A DNA stretch of 45,824 nucleotides from Porticoccaceae bacterium (GCA_017858135.1 JAFMBY010000008.1:1-45824); one strand, 5' to 3'. Positions 18,144 to 27,472 are shown, numbered from the stretch's first letter. Program-made: numbers and translations. The notes: generated by a model from the letters alone, not told the origin.

Positions 18144-18157
18144 TTGATCCGAATCAA
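18144..18157. promoter_or_regulatory. FNR/Anr box between CBS-glgBA and glgC operons
   Basis: TTGATCCGAATCAA is a 10/10 match to TTGAT-N4-ATCAA. Its centre lies 82.5 bp from the CBS start and 84.5 bp from the glgC start, almost symmetric. Toward glgC a weak -10-like TCAAAT begins 29.5 bp from the centre, consistent with class II activation. Toward the CBS gene only a poor hexamer is at that spacing, so that side could be repressed or use another start. Confidence 0.78.
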
Positions 18158-18234
18158 GATTTAAAAAACCCTCCAGTGGTCAAATTTTATTTGCTCTAGG
18201 GTTAACTTTTAACGGCACAAAAACTGGAAGGATA

Positions 18235-19545
18235 ATGAATCAAATTGTCATTGATAGACACTGGACACCCGGAGCAATACGTGACGCAAGTAACAGTCGC
18301 TTCGTTAGCAGGCTTACAAAAAACACGCTCGGGTTAATTCTAGCCGGTGGTTGTGGGTCTCGCCTAAATCAATTGACCCGCTGGCGAGCCAAACCCGCGG
18401 TTCCATTCGGCGGTCAATTTAGAATTATTGATTTCACGCTCTCTAACTGTGTCAACTCTGGTATTCGACGGATTGGCGTACTCACCCAGTACAAAGCACA
18501 CTCTCTGATTCGGCACATACAGCGCGGCTGGGGGTTTCTGCACGGCGAGTTTGATGAATTTATCGAGTTGCTACCCGCTCAGCAGCGTCTTGAGAGTTCC
18601 TGGTATCTGGGCACCGCCGATGCGGTGTACCAAAATATCGATATTATACGTAACCACAATCCACGCTATGTGCTGATTCTGGCAGGTGATCATATTTATA
18701 AAATGGACTATGGCCCAATGCTCGCACAGCATGTTGAAAAAGGTGCTGAATTAACCATTGGCTGTATAGAGACGCCGAGCGATCAGGCCAGTGCCTTCGG
18801 TGTCATGAATGTTGACAGGCATGGTCGGATTACCGATTTTGTTGAAAAGCCCGAACAGCCGCCAACCATTGCCGACAAGCCGGATCGTTCCTTGATATCC
18901 ATGGGCATTTATATTTTTGATAGTCAGTTTCTTATCGACCAATTGATCAACGATGCCGACAGTATCGATTCTAATCATGACTTTGGACAAGATCTGATTC
19001 CAGCGCTGATCAAAAACCATCGTGCCTATGCTTACCCATTTCGCGACAGCGGGCAGCAGCGTCAGGCCTACTGGCGCGATGTCGGCACGGTGGATGCTTA
19101 CTGGCGTAGCAATCTCGAACTTATTGGCGTCACCCCCGAACTCAACCTCTACGATCGCGAGTGGCCAATTTGGACCTATCGCGAGCAAACGCCACCGGCA
19201 AAATTTGTCTTTGATGAACCGCAGCGTCGTGGCATGGCCATCGACTCAATGGTTTCCGATGGCTGTATTATCTCTGGTGCCATGGTTCGCCACTCACTGT
19301 TATTTAACAATGTTAGTGTCGATGAAGGCAGCAGGGTGGGCAGTGCGGTGGTGCTACCGGAAGTGCGTATTGGCAAACACTGCCGCATCAATAAAGCGGT
19401 TATTGACAAAGGCGCAGTACTGCCCGACAACACCGTGATCGGCGACAATGTGCAACAGGATGCCGAACGCTTTTATGTCAGTCCCGACGGCGTTGTGCTG
19501 GTAACACCAGATATGCTCGGACAGCCACGCCACCATGCACGATAA
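18235..19545 (+). CDS. glgC: Glucose-1-phosphate adenylyltransferase (ADP-glucose pyrophosphorylase)
   Basis: The 436-residue enzyme makes ADP-glucose from ATP and glucose-1-phosphate, the committed step of glycogen synthesis. Key elements are LAGGCGSRL (36-44), RAKPAVPFGG (51-60), GTADAVYQN and FVEKPEQPP, followed by a left-handed beta-helix C-terminus (GCIISGAMVRHSLLF, VRIGKHCRINKAVID). GGAAGGA is well placed before the ATG. It heads the glgC-GH57-malQ operon and is divergent from glgBA, with a shared FNR box. Allosteric sites cannot be judged by eye. Confidence 0.97.
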   Translation: MNQIVIDRHWTPGAIRDASNSRFVSRLTKNTLGLILAGGCGSRLNQLTRWRAKPAVPFGGQFRIIDFTLSNCVNSGIRRIGVLTQYKAHSLIRHIQRGWGFLHGEFDEFIELLPAQQRLESSWYLGTADAVYQNIDIIRNHNPRYVLILAGDHIYKMDYGPMLAQHVEKGAELTIGCIETPSDQASAFGVMNVDRHGRITDFVEKPEQPPTIADKPDRSLISMGIYIFDSQFLIDQLINDADSIDSNHDFGQDLIPALIKNHRAYAYPFRDSGQQRQAYWRDVGTVDAYWRSNLELIGVTPELNLYDREWPIWTYREQTPPAKFVFDEPQRRGMAIDSMVSDGCIISGAMVRHSLLFNNVSVDEGSRVGSAVVLPEVRIGKHCRINKAVIDKGAVLPDNTVIGDNVQQDAERFYVSPDGVVLVTPDMLGQPRHHAR

Positions 19546-21289
19546 ACCCTTAAATTTCGATAAATCACTCGACGTAGTACTCTGCTGGCATATGCATCAG
19601 CCAGAGTACCGTGATCCCATCACCGGAGTCTGTAGTCAACCCTGGACCTATCTGCGTGCAATCAAGGATTACACTGATATGGCCGCGCATCTCGAACAGG
19701 TACCAAATAGTCGCGCCGTCGTTAATTTTAGTCCGCTGTTACTGCTGCAGTTAGACCACTATTGCGAGCAATTTAATCGCTATTTTACCGATAATCAGCG
19801 GCCTTTGGACCCTCTGCTGGCGGCGCTGGTGGAACCCACCATCAACGGCGATCAAGAGTACCGCTACAACCTCGTTAAACGCTGTCTCAACCACCACAAC
19901 TACAGCAGCGGCCAGCACTTTGAATGCTATGTTGCGCTAAACAATATCGGCCAACATATTATCAATAATGCCAGTCATATAGGGTATGTCTGCGACGATT
20001 TTTTCAGTGATCTACTGGTCTGGTTTCACCTCACTTGGTTGGGTGAAACCGTGCGCAGAGATGATCCGCGCGCGCAAAAACTGATTGCGCGAGAAAGACG
20101 TTACTCCATGTCTGAGCGCATCCAGCTAATGAGAATCATCAGCCAGCAGGTCAGCCAAATCATCCCCAGATATCGCGCCCTCGCCGAGCGTCAGATTATT
20201 GAACTATCCATGACTCCCTATGCTCATCCTATTGCCCCACTGCTGGCAGATTTAAGCAGTGCCAAAGACGCCACGCCGCATCTTGTTATGCCCAATACCA
20301 CAGAATATCCGGGCGGGGAACAACGCTTAAACTGGCATATCGATGCCGGCAAAGCGGTTTTTATACGACATTTTGGCCAAGTACCAATCGGTTGCTGGCC
20401 CGCCGAGGGGGCGCTCAGTGATGCTAGCTTGACGGTTTTGGACAACAGCGGCTTTGCCTGGACTGCCAGCGGCGCTGGCGTACTCGCCAATAGTTTAGCA
20501 AGCTCAAGAGTGGAGAATTCGAGCCTCGATAATTCGTCTGACAACGATAACTCTGAGACAGATCTGTACCAAAGCTACTCGTTTGACGGGCGCGCCATCC
20601 GCTGTTTTTTCCGCGATGACCATCTCTCTGATCTTATCGGCTTTACTTACTCGAGCTGGCATGGAGACGATGCCGTAGCCAACCTTGTCAGTCGTCTCGA
20701 GGACATCGCCAGGCGATGCGCAGAGCAGCCCAACGCCCTGGTAGCGATCATTATGGATGGTGAAAATGCCTGGGAACACTACCATCAAAACGGCTTCTTT
20801 TTTTTGCGCGAGCTCTACCGCCGACTGGCCGAGCACCCAAGCCTCAATCTGACGACCTTCTCAGAGTGCCTGCACGGCCAGTGCAAACAGCTTGAACACC
20901 TGATTGCTGGCAGTTGGGTCCATGGCAACCTGACAACCTGGATTGGTAGTGTCGATAAAAATCGCGCCTGGGACATGCTGATCGATGCCAAACACAGCTT
21001 TGATCAGGTCATGCAAAGTCAACAGTTGAGCGACGAGCAAACACAGGCAGCCGAGCGTCAACTGGCAGTCTGCGAAGGCTCTGACTGGTTTTGGTGGCCC
21101 GGCGGCGACAATCCGCCAGAGACTGTCGCCGCCTTTGACGAGCGCTTTCGTATGCACCTTGAGGCACTCTACTCACTGCTCGCTGTGCCCGCTCCCGACT
21201 ATTTACAGCACCCCTTTGCCCATGCGCTTGCAAGAGATGCGCTGAGCAGCGACATAGCGCACGGCGGCGTCATGCGCAGAGCGCAATAA
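19535..21289 (+). CDS. GH57 family alpha-glucan hydrolase
   Basis: This 584-residue GH57 enzyme has the opening motif LCWHMHQPEYRDP, the nucleophile E291 in CWPAEGALSD, the acid/base D408 in IMDGENAWEHY, and DWFWWPGGDNPPE near 520. The family contains alpha-amylases, 4-alpha-glucanotransferases and debranching (amylopullulanase) enzymes; the exact activity is not set by these motifs. No glgX-type debranching gene is in the window, so this enzyme could supply that function. It lacks a signal peptide and overlaps glgC by 11 bp. A Ser/Asn/Asp-rich insertion near 320-345 is probably a flexible loop. Confidence 0.92.
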   Translation: MHDKPLNFDKSLDVVLCWHMHQPEYRDPITGVCSQPWTYLRAIKDYTDMAAHLEQVPNSRAVVNFSPLLLLQLDHYCEQFNRYFTDNQRPLDPLLAALVEPTINGDQEYRYNLVKRCLNHHNYSSGQHFECYVALNNIGQHIINNASHIGYVCDDFFSDLLVWFHLTWLGETVRRDDPRAQKLIARERRYSMSERIQLMRIISQQVSQIIPRYRALAERQIIELSMTPYAHPIAPLLADLSSAKDATPHLVMPNTTEYPGGEQRLNWHIDAGKAVFIRHFGQVPIGCWPAEGALSDASLTVLDNSGFAWTASGAGVLANSLASSRVENSSLDNSSDNDNSETDLYQSYSFDGRAIRCFFRDDHLSDLIGFTYSSWHGDDAVANLVSRLEDIARRCAEQPNALVAIIMDGENAWEHYHQNGFFFLRELYRRLAEHPSLNLTTFSECLHGQCKQLEHLIAGSWVHGNLTTWIGSVDKNRAWDMLIDAKHSFDQVMQSQQLSDEQTQAAERQLAVCEGSDWFWWPGGDNPPETVAAFDERFRMHLEALYSLLAVPAPDYLQHPFAHALARDALSSDIAHGGVMRRAQ

Positions 21290-21299
21290 ATAAATATTT

Positions 21300-22817
21300 A
21301 TGCATAGAGCAGCTACAACTGGACTCCAGACCATTTTTCAGCAGCGCCGGGCTGGTGTGCTGTTGCCCATTACCGCACTGCCAAACCATACACAACTGCC
21401 GGTCAAGCAAACGAGGCAAGCTTACGGCTGCGGCGTTTTTGACTCAGCCTGCAGGTTTATCGACTGGATCGCCAGTGCCGGTTTTAGCGTTTGGCAGCTA
21501 CTGCCTCTAGGCCCCACTCACAGCGATCTCTCGCCCTATCTCTGTCTCTCCTCTCTTGCCGGCGAGAGTCATTTTATTGGTCTGCGGTGGCTGCAGCAAA
21601 ATGAGCTACTGGACGCTCAAATTGAGATATCCACTATCAGCCATCGTGCGGCACTGATCGCAGCCCACAATCACTTTACCCAAAGTTCGCCAGACCACCA
21701 TTGGCATCGAGAGTACGACCGCTTTTGCCATGAAGCGCACAGCTGGCTGCATCACTTTGCCCTGTTTATGGCGCTGCACCAGCAATACCGCCAGCGTCCT
21801 TGGTATGAGTGGCCAGCACCTCTGCGCGATCGTCACAACGACGCCATAGCCGCGATCGAGCGGCGGCTCAACGACGAGATTGCACAAATCAAATTTGCCC
21901 AATTTTTATTTTTTAAACAGTGGTCTGTTATTCGTCACTACGCCGAACAAAAGGGCATTTTCCTGTTTGGCGATATGCCGATGTTTGTCGCCCACGACAG
22001 CGCCGATGTTTGGGCTAACCGAGATTATTTTAAACTCAACAGCGAAGGCCAACCGCAAGTGGTCGCGGGGGTACCGCCAGACTATTTTTCGAGCATTGGA
22101 CAGCGCTGGGGAAACCCCCACTACAATTGGCCGCGCCTCCAGAGAGACCACTTTTGCTGGTGGATTCAGCGCCTTCGACGTCACTTAGAATTATTTCACC
22201 TACTGAGAATCGACCACTTTCGCGGTCTTGACAGTGCCTGGGAAATACCACTGACAAGCCATACAGCCGCGATTGGTCAGTGGCAACCGGCACCGGGCAA
22301 GCAATTGCTCAGCGCTGTGCACCGGGCCTTGCCAGAGTTACCATTGGTGGCGGAAGACCTTGGCTTGATCACCCCTGAGGTCACGGCGCTGCGCCAACAG
22401 TTTCGGCTGCCGGGAATGGCCGTATTGCAATTTGCCTTCGACGGCAACCCCGACAATCCTTATCTGCCGGACAATCTCAGACAGTACTCGGTGCTCTACA
22501 CCGGAACCCATGACAACGACACCAGCCTCGGATGGTTTGTCAGCCTCTCCGAACAACAGCAACAAATGATTACCCATTACCTGCACTGTGCCCCGGAGGA
22601 TCTGCCACTAGCGTTGATCAAAGCGGCATTGGCCTCAGTGGCACAGTTAGCGATTATTCCGCTTCAGGATATTCTCGGTCTCGGCAGCGAACACCGCACC
22701 AACACGCCGGGCACGCTCGGCAATAATTGGCTCTGGCGCTTCCAGTGGCAACAGCTACAGGCGCATAAGGCACAACAGCTCCTTGTTCTAAACCGGCGCT
22801 ATGGACGCTGCAAATAG
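21300..22817 (+). CDS. malQ: 4-alpha-glucanotransferase (amylomaltase)
   Basis: The 505-residue GH77 enzyme disproportionates malto-oligosaccharides, recycling short chains left by phosphorylase. Catalytic segments are LLRIDHFRGLDSAW (nucleophile Asp), LVAEDLGLITPEV (acid/base Glu) and YTGTHDNDTSLGW (third Asp). The early motif GPTHSDLSPYLCLSSLAG is close to the family's GPTGxGDSPYQ form but altered. It sits 10 bp after the GH57 gene. A second FNR-type site begins 30 bp after its stop, so the next gene has its own promoter. Confidence 0.95.
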   Translation: MHRAATTGLQTIFQQRRAGVLLPITALPNHTQLPVKQTRQAYGCGVFDSACRFIDWIASAGFSVWQLLPLGPTHSDLSPYLCLSSLAGESHFIGLRWLQQNELLDAQIEISTISHRAALIAAHNHFTQSSPDHHWHREYDRFCHEAHSWLHHFALFMALHQQYRQRPWYEWPAPLRDRHNDAIAAIERRLNDEIAQIKFAQFLFFKQWSVIRHYAEQKGIFLFGDMPMFVAHDSADVWANRDYFKLNSEGQPQVVAGVPPDYFSSIGQRWGNPHYNWPRLQRDHFCWWIQRLRRHLELFHLLRIDHFRGLDSAWEIPLTSHTAAIGQWQPAPGKQLLSAVHRALPELPLVAEDLGLITPEVTALRQQFRLPGMAVLQFAFDGNPDNPYLPDNLRQYSVLYTGTHDNDTSLGWFVSLSEQQQQMITHYLHCAPEDLPLALIKAALASVAQLAIIPLQDILGLGSEHRTNTPGTLGNNWLWRFQWQQLQAHKAQQLLVLNRRYGRCK

Positions 22818-22846
22818 CCCTGCACCAATCACTAAAATATCGAAAA

Positions 22847-22860
22847 TTGACAGGTATCAA
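22847..22860 (+). promoter_or_regulatory. FNR/Anr-type site upstream of gap
   Basis: TTGACAGGTATCAA matches TTGAT-N4-ATCAA at 9 of 10 positions. AT-rich -10 candidates follow (TTTATA at 22884-22889, TATAGG at 22886-22891), about 30 to 32 bp from the box centre, near class II spacing. If used, transcription starts near 22895, so the 161-nt repeat at 22951-23111 lies in the gap leader. Confidence 0.6.
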
Positions 22861-22950
22861 GCCAGCCAAAAGATAGAACTGCTTTTATAGGCTGGTAATC
22901 AAACCCTAAAAAAGCGTAATTATTCAGCTCAAATTTTACTGCAGAGGTAG

Positions 22951-23111
22951 ATTTGCTGTGGTCCCCTTGGTTTCAAGGCCGTTTGCAGCATGGATGCTGC
23001 AACCGAGCCTCCACGGACGATGCACATGGATGTGCAAGTGTCGTATTAGGCAGGATGCCGGTAGCGACCGGATTCACGGCGTGTCTTGAAAGCAAGGGGG
23101 CCACAGCAAAT
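22951..23111. repeat. Structured intergenic repeat with terminal inverted repeats and internal hairpins
   Basis: The 19-bp ends (22951-22969 and 23093-23111) are complementary at 18 positions, the other being G-T. Inside them TTTCAAG (22971-22977) pairs with CTTGAAA (23085-23091). Three hairpins fill the interior: TTGCAGCAT/ATGCTGCAA (22983-23002), TGCACAT/ATGTGCA (23021-23036) and CCGG/CCGG (23058-23071). The first two share the same apical CATGGATG. This explains most of the 352-bp malQ-gap gap. Similar CATGGATG/CACGGCGT intergenic repeats occur, from memory, in Marinobacter, Halomonas and Alcanivorax. It could be a MITE-like element, a structured RNA, or both; no clear target duplication is seen. 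Confidence 0.8.
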
Positions 23112-23169
23112 CGGGGCAAAGATGCTGAGTAGTTACCAAAAAATCTTCTCAAACGCGGAGCATGTGCTG

Positions 23170-24213
23170 ATGAAAAATATTGCTATCAATGGTCTCGGGC
23201 GCATCGGCAGGCTGATTTTGCGCCGTTATCTCGATGGCGGTTACGCCAGCGTCAGGATTGTCGCAGTCAACGATCCGATGCCCGCAGACAACCTGCTCTA
23301 CCTCCTCAAATATGACTCGGTGCATGGCCCTCTGCGTCACAGCGTCGATATCAGCAACGACAAACTGCGCATTGGCGATCACCAGTTCGCGCTCTACCAC
23401 CGCACCGAGCCCAACAAGCTGCCCTGGGACGAGCACAATATCGATCTTGTGATTGAGAGCAGCGGTCATTTTTGTCGTTACAACAGCGCCATGCAACACC
23501 TTGACGCCGGCGCTAAGCGCGTGTTGATCACGGCACCCTGTAAAGATGCCGATATCACTCTGGTACTGGGGGTCAATGACGATCAATTCGACGCCGATCA
23601 GCATATGATTATCTCCAATGCCTCCTGCACCACCAATTGTCTGGCGCCAATACTCAAAATACTGAGTGATAAGTACGGCGTCGAACGCGCACTGGTGACC
23701 ACCGTGCATGCCTACACAGCGAGTCAGAGTCTGGTCGATATGCGCGCTGAAAAACGACACCGCGGACGCGCTGGCGGCTTGAATATTATTCCCACCACAA
23801 CCGGTGCAGATGCTTGCACCATTATGGTCTTGCCAGAGCTCAAAGATCGTTTGATAGCGCTGGCACTGCGCGTCCCTGTAGCCAATGTTGCACTGATCGA
23901 TATCAGTGCTGAACTGGGCGACAAAACACGACCAACCTCGCTGGCCAGCGATGCTGTCAACGACACCTTTAAGCAAGCCGCTGCTAGCTCGATGAAAAAT
24001 ATTATCCAGTACAGCGACGAACAATTAGTCTCCAGCGATATTATTGGCAATCCTCACTCAGCGGTTATCCATGGACTCTCTACCCGAGTATTGCAGGGCA
24101 ACATGATCAATCTGTTCGCCTGGTATGACAACGAATACGGCTATGCCTGTCGCTGTTTAGATATCAGCGAAAAAATCAGTTTCCAAGCATTAAAACCCGA
24201 ACCGGTTGTTTAA
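23170..24213 (+). CDS. gap: Glyceraldehyde-3-phosphate dehydrogenase, type I
   Basis: The 347-residue enzyme oxidises glyceraldehyde-3-phosphate to 1,3-bisphosphoglycerate. The NAD motif NGLGRIGR opens the protein, the catalytic Cys lies in SNASCTTNCLAP, and the C-terminal signature is WYDNEYGYACRC. The ATG at 23170 is chosen because family members begin KNIAINGLGRIG; the open frame extends back into the repeat and is spurious there. It lies within the glycogen cluster rather than a pgk-type operon, so it may be an extra isozyme linked to glycogen use. It is followed 22 bp later by a lipoprotein gene. Confidence 0.96.
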   Translation: MKNIAINGLGRIGRLILRRYLDGGYASVRIVAVNDPMPADNLLYLLKYDSVHGPLRHSVDISNDKLRIGDHQFALYHRTEPNKLPWDEHNIDLVIESSGHFCRYNSAMQHLDAGAKRVLITAPCKDADITLVLGVNDDQFDADQHMIISNASCTTNCLAPILKILSDKYGVERALVTTVHAYTASQSLVDMRAEKRHRGRAGGLNIIPTTTGADACTIMVLPELKDRLIALALRVPVANVALIDISAELGDKTRPTSLASDAVNDTFKQAAASSMKNIIQYSDEQLVSSDIIGNPHSAVIHGLSTRVLQGNMINLFAWYDNEYGYACRCLDISEKISFQALKPEPVV

Positions 24214-24235
24214 CACTTTATCCAAGGAGGTCAAT

Positions 24236-24835
24236 ATGAATATCTCAAGACGGTCAGTGGCCACTGTCATCATTCTTTTGCTGCTCAGCGGCTGCGCCTC
24301 GAGAGTGCAGCATGATGTAGTGACCTTTCATGAAGGCAAGCTGCCGCGAGGCGAAACTATCGCTATCGAAGCAATGGATAGCATCGCTTCAAACAGTCTC
24401 GAATTCAGTCATTACCGAACACTGATTGGCGAAAAACTTCGTCAGTTGGGTTATGCGCCAGTGGCAGCAGATCAGCCAGCTACGCTGATAGCCAAGATAG
24501 GTTACTCGGTGAGCGACGGACAGACACGTATCCGTAGCGAGCAGCGCAACTATGTTCGCTACCATTTTTATTATGGCCACTACCACAATCCTTTTTATTA
24601 CGGCTTTTACGATCACTGGCCTCCGGAACGCTACAGTTACACAGTCTACAATCGCAAACTGATGATGAATATTTCACACAGCTCAACAGGCGAGTTGCTA
24701 TTTGAAGGCCGCGTCCAGAGCATTGGCCGAGAAAAGGAAATTGCCTCAGTGATGCCCTATATGATCACTGCGATGTTCAATAATTTTCCCGGAGAAAATG
24801 GTATTACGAAAGTCGTCACCATTGATAAGCAGTAA
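24236..24835 (+). CDS. DUF4136-type lipoprotein
   Basis: The 199-residue protein has a lipoprotein signal peptide with lipobox LLSGC (C near 20). The body carries IEAMDSIASNSLEFSHYRTLIGEKLRQLGY and a C-terminal LMMNISHSSTGELLFEGRVQS block, resembling DUF4136 proteins of the outer-membrane periplasmic face. A His/Tyr/Phe-rich segment (YHFYYGHYHNPFYYGFYDHW) lies near 115-135. The function is unknown. The ATG at 24236 has AAGGAGG at ideal spacing; it probably shares the gap transcript. Confidence 0.85.
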   Translation: MNISRRSVATVIILLLLSGCASRVQHDVVTFHEGKLPRGETIAIEAMDSIASNSLEFSHYRTLIGEKLRQLGYAPVAADQPATLIAKIGYSVSDGQTRIRSEQRNYVRYHFYYGHYHNPFYYGFYDHWPPERYSYTVYNRKLMMNISHSSTGELLFEGRVQSIGREKEIASVMPYMITAMFNNFPGENGITKVVTIDKQ

Positions 24836-24880
24836 TACTCTAGACGGATAATTTCTACGAACACAGTCTCTACGGCCAGA

Positions 24881-27472
24881 TTATAGCCACAACATGCAGC
24901 CAAGTTCGAAAGGATGGCTGAGTAGTGGGTGGTAAGGGTAGAGACGCAGACGGTACTGTTTGAGGCCACAATCGCTCGGCGTCCAGTTCAGTGTAAAAAG
25001 CGTTTTTGACGGTTCAGCTGGTGGACCTGATGGCGATTGATAGTCCAATCTGACGCTAGTCGCGGCAACAAACTGCTGCTGAACGAACTCGCCTAGCAGG
25101 CATTCGACCACGACGTCCTCATAATGTAGACCGTTGAGGTCGACTGCCACAGCCAGTGACAGCGTCTCACGCAGTTGGATTTCTGAGACCGGCTGCTCTG
25201 TACAGTGGGCGCAAACTCCTGACCACATTTCCGCCACGCGCTTTTTCCACGTCACCAATGACTGAGCAGCACCCTGTTGTGCCAGTCGCGCGCCCTGCTC
25301 GGCAGCCGCCACATAGGGCGCTTTGATGTAGTCACAGACCATGCGTTGGGCGCTAAAACGGGCAATAGTGGACGTCATCGACGCACGTGAAAGTGTCAGC
25401 CAGCGCTGCGGATGACCGCCGTTGTCGCGATATTGCCAGGCCGGGATCGCCTGATTTTGCAAAATATCGAGGACATCAATGGCTTCCTGACGGTCGCGAT
25501 AATCGGCATCATAATCGGTGTCGTGAGGAGCAACCGCCCAGCCGTTGTCACCACTGAAACCCTCATCCCACCAGCCGTCGCGAATACTCAGATTAACGAC
25601 ACCATTAATCGCCGCTTTCTGGCCTGATGTGCCGCAGGCCTCGAGCGGATATTGCGGCGTGTTAAGCCAGATATCACAACCCGACACCAGCGCACGAGCG
25701 AGTGCAATGTCATAGCCTTCAAGCAAAATAATGCGACCGATAAATTGCGCCTCGAGGGAGCGCTGATAGAGCTGCTTGATCAGCGCCTTGCCAGCTTCAT
25801 CATCTGGATGTGCCTTGCCGGCAAAAATAAAAATCACCGGCCACTGTGAATCGTTGACCAGAGCGGCCAGTCGCTCTAATTCCAAAAACAGTAATCCAGC
25901 GCGCTTGTAACTAGCAAAACGGCGCGCAAAGCCGATCACTAAAAGGTCGCCGCCAGTATGACTGAGATAGCGCGTAGAGCGTTCAATCATCGCCTGACTC
26001 AAGCCGTTACGGTGGTGTTGTGTCTGAAGGCGTACAGCGATTTGTCGCAGCAAGCTGTGTTTAATTTGGCAATGCGTATGCCACCAGGTACGATCATCGA
26101 TACTGCTCAGCGCCTGCCAAAAGTCATGATTGTGAAGCTGTTGACGCCAGTTCGGCAGCTGGCGATCGAATATCTCTGCCCAGCGCTTGTGGATAAAACT
26201 CTCCACATGAACTCCATTGGTGATGTAGGTGATGGGATTTTCTGCGGCCGGGATCTGCGGCCAGAGATACTGCTCCATGCGTGAGGCTACCGCACCATGA
26301 ATCCGGCTCACCGCATTGTGAAAGCGCGAGCCACGCAATGCCAAGGCAGTCATATTAAACTGATGCTGGCTTTCATCTGATTGTCCCAAGGCGAATAGTC
26401 GTCCGCTGTCGATGGGCAGTTCGCGCAGGTAAGCATTGCAATAATGTTCTACAGCCGACTGATCGAAACGGTCATGACCGGCCGCAATAGGTGTATGGGT
26501 AGTAAACAGGGTTGCAGCCGCCGCCTGCTCAAGCGCGGCATCAAAGTCTAATCGATCTTCCTCTGGGCTATGCTGCAAAAGCTGCCTGGCTCGCTCAACA
26601 GCAGAAAAAGCGGCATGACCTTCATTGATATGCCAAACGCTCGGTCTTATACCAAGAACTGCTAACGCGCGCACGCCACCTATCCCGAGAATCATTTCCT
26701 GCTGCAGGCGGGTATTACCATCGCCACCGTACAATTGCCGAGTAATACGCCTATTTTCTGGGCTGTTCTCAACGCTATCGGAGTCGAGCAAAATAAGTTG
26801 AACCCGCCCCACCGAGACGGTCCACAATTTGACTATCACCTGCTCGTCGGCAATGGGTACGCTCACATGCATCGGCCGATCAGCGGCGTCGCGCAGCAGC
26901 TTGATCGGTGAGTCACAAAACGATTGGCAGCTGTACTCGGCGATCTGGTGTCCCTCGGCGTCGATAATCTGAGTAAAGTAACCCTCGTGATAGAGCAAGC
27001 CGATCGCGACGAAAGCAATACCCATATCACTGGCCGCCTTACAGTGGTCTCCAGCGAGAATTCCCAGTCCACCGGAATAGATCGGAAAGCTTTCGTGAAA
27101 GCCAAATTCAGCACAGAAGTAGGCAATCACTGTGTCTTTTGGCAGAGGGCTCTCGGCAGCTAAAAGTGACTCAGGTGTCGAATTACAATAGTCGCGAAAC
27201 CACGACAATACGCGCTGATATTGTTGAAGATACGCGGAATCCTCTGCTGCGGCCAACAAGAGAGTTTCGTCTATCCGTCGCAGAAACACCGTGGGGTTGT
27301 GCTGACAGGCAACCCAGAGCTCGCAATCGAGAGAAATAAACAGTTCGCGGATCGGGCGATGCCAGCTGTAGAGAAGATTTTCTGCCAACTCTTGAAGCCC
27401 GGAAATGGCCTCTGGAAGCCGTGGTTTTACCTCGAGATTAAAGTCCGTGATGTGCTTAGTATGAAGGTGCAT
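24881..27472 (-). CDS. glgP: Alpha-glucan phosphorylase, long form with DUF3417 N-terminus
   Basis: The 863-residue GT35 enzyme releases glucose-1-phosphate from glycogen. About 115 N-terminal residues (SGLQELAENLLYSWHRPIRELF) form the DUF3417 module of the short-branch phosphorylase family. The catalytic core starts VIAYFCAEFGFHESFPIYSGGLGILAGDH. Substrate and PLP segments are THTPIAAGHDRF, FARRFASYKRAGL and ACGTSGQKAAINGVVNLSIRDGWWDEG, with the PLP lysine in GTSGQK. It is transcribed convergently to the lipoprotein and divergently from the sensor kinase. A degenerate FNR-type site lies about 58 bp upstream. Confidence 0.95.
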   Translation of the reverse strand: MHLHTKHITDFNLEVKPRLPEAISGLQELAENLLYSWHRPIRELFISLDCELWVACQHNPTVFLRRIDETLLLAAAEDSAYLQQYQRVLSWFRDYCNSTPESLLAAESPLPKDTVIAYFCAEFGFHESFPIYSGGLGILAGDHCKAASDMGIAFVAIGLLYHEGYFTQIIDAEGHQIAEYSCQSFCDSPIKLLRDAADRPMHVSVPIADEQVIVKLWTVSVGRVQLILLDSDSVENSPENRRITRQLYGGDGNTRLQQEMILGIGGVRALAVLGIRPSVWHINEGHAAFSAVERARQLLQHSPEEDRLDFDAALEQAAAATLFTTHTPIAAGHDRFDQSAVEHYCNAYLRELPIDSGRLFALGQSDESQHQFNMTALALRGSRFHNAVSRIHGAVASRMEQYLWPQIPAAENPITYITNGVHVESFIHKRWAEIFDRQLPNWRQQLHNHDFWQALSSIDDRTWWHTHCQIKHSLLRQIAVRLQTQHHRNGLSQAMIERSTRYLSHTGGDLLVIGFARRFASYKRAGLLFLELERLAALVNDSQWPVIFIFAGKAHPDDEAGKALIKQLYQRSLEAQFIGRIILLEGYDIALARALVSGCDIWLNTPQYPLEACGTSGQKAAINGVVNLSIRDGWWDEGFSGDNGWAVAPHDTDYDADYRDRQEAIDVLDILQNQAIPAWQYRDNGGHPQRWLTLSRASMTSTIARFSAQRMVCDYIKAPYVAAAEQGARLAQQGAAQSLVTWKKRVAEMWSGVCAHCTEQPVSEIQLRETLSLAVAVDLNGLHYEDVVVECLLGEFVQQQFVAATSVRLDYQSPSGPPAEPSKTLFTLNWTPSDCGLKQYRLRLYPYHPLLSHPFELGCMLWL

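Noticed and set aside
22951-23111. Element as a known metabolite riboswitch of gap
   Set aside because: No conserved core of a riboswitch class I know is present, and the terminal inverted repeats fit an interspersed repeat better.
23086-23169. Upstream extension of GAPDH into the repeat
   Set aside because: The family N-terminus begins at the ATG at 23170. The 28 extra codons derive from the repeat and its flank.
23149-24024. Long minus-strand open frame (291 codons) opposite gap
   Set aside because: It mirrors the conserved GAPDH codons, has no recognisable motif or ribosome-binding site, and is explained as a frame shadow.
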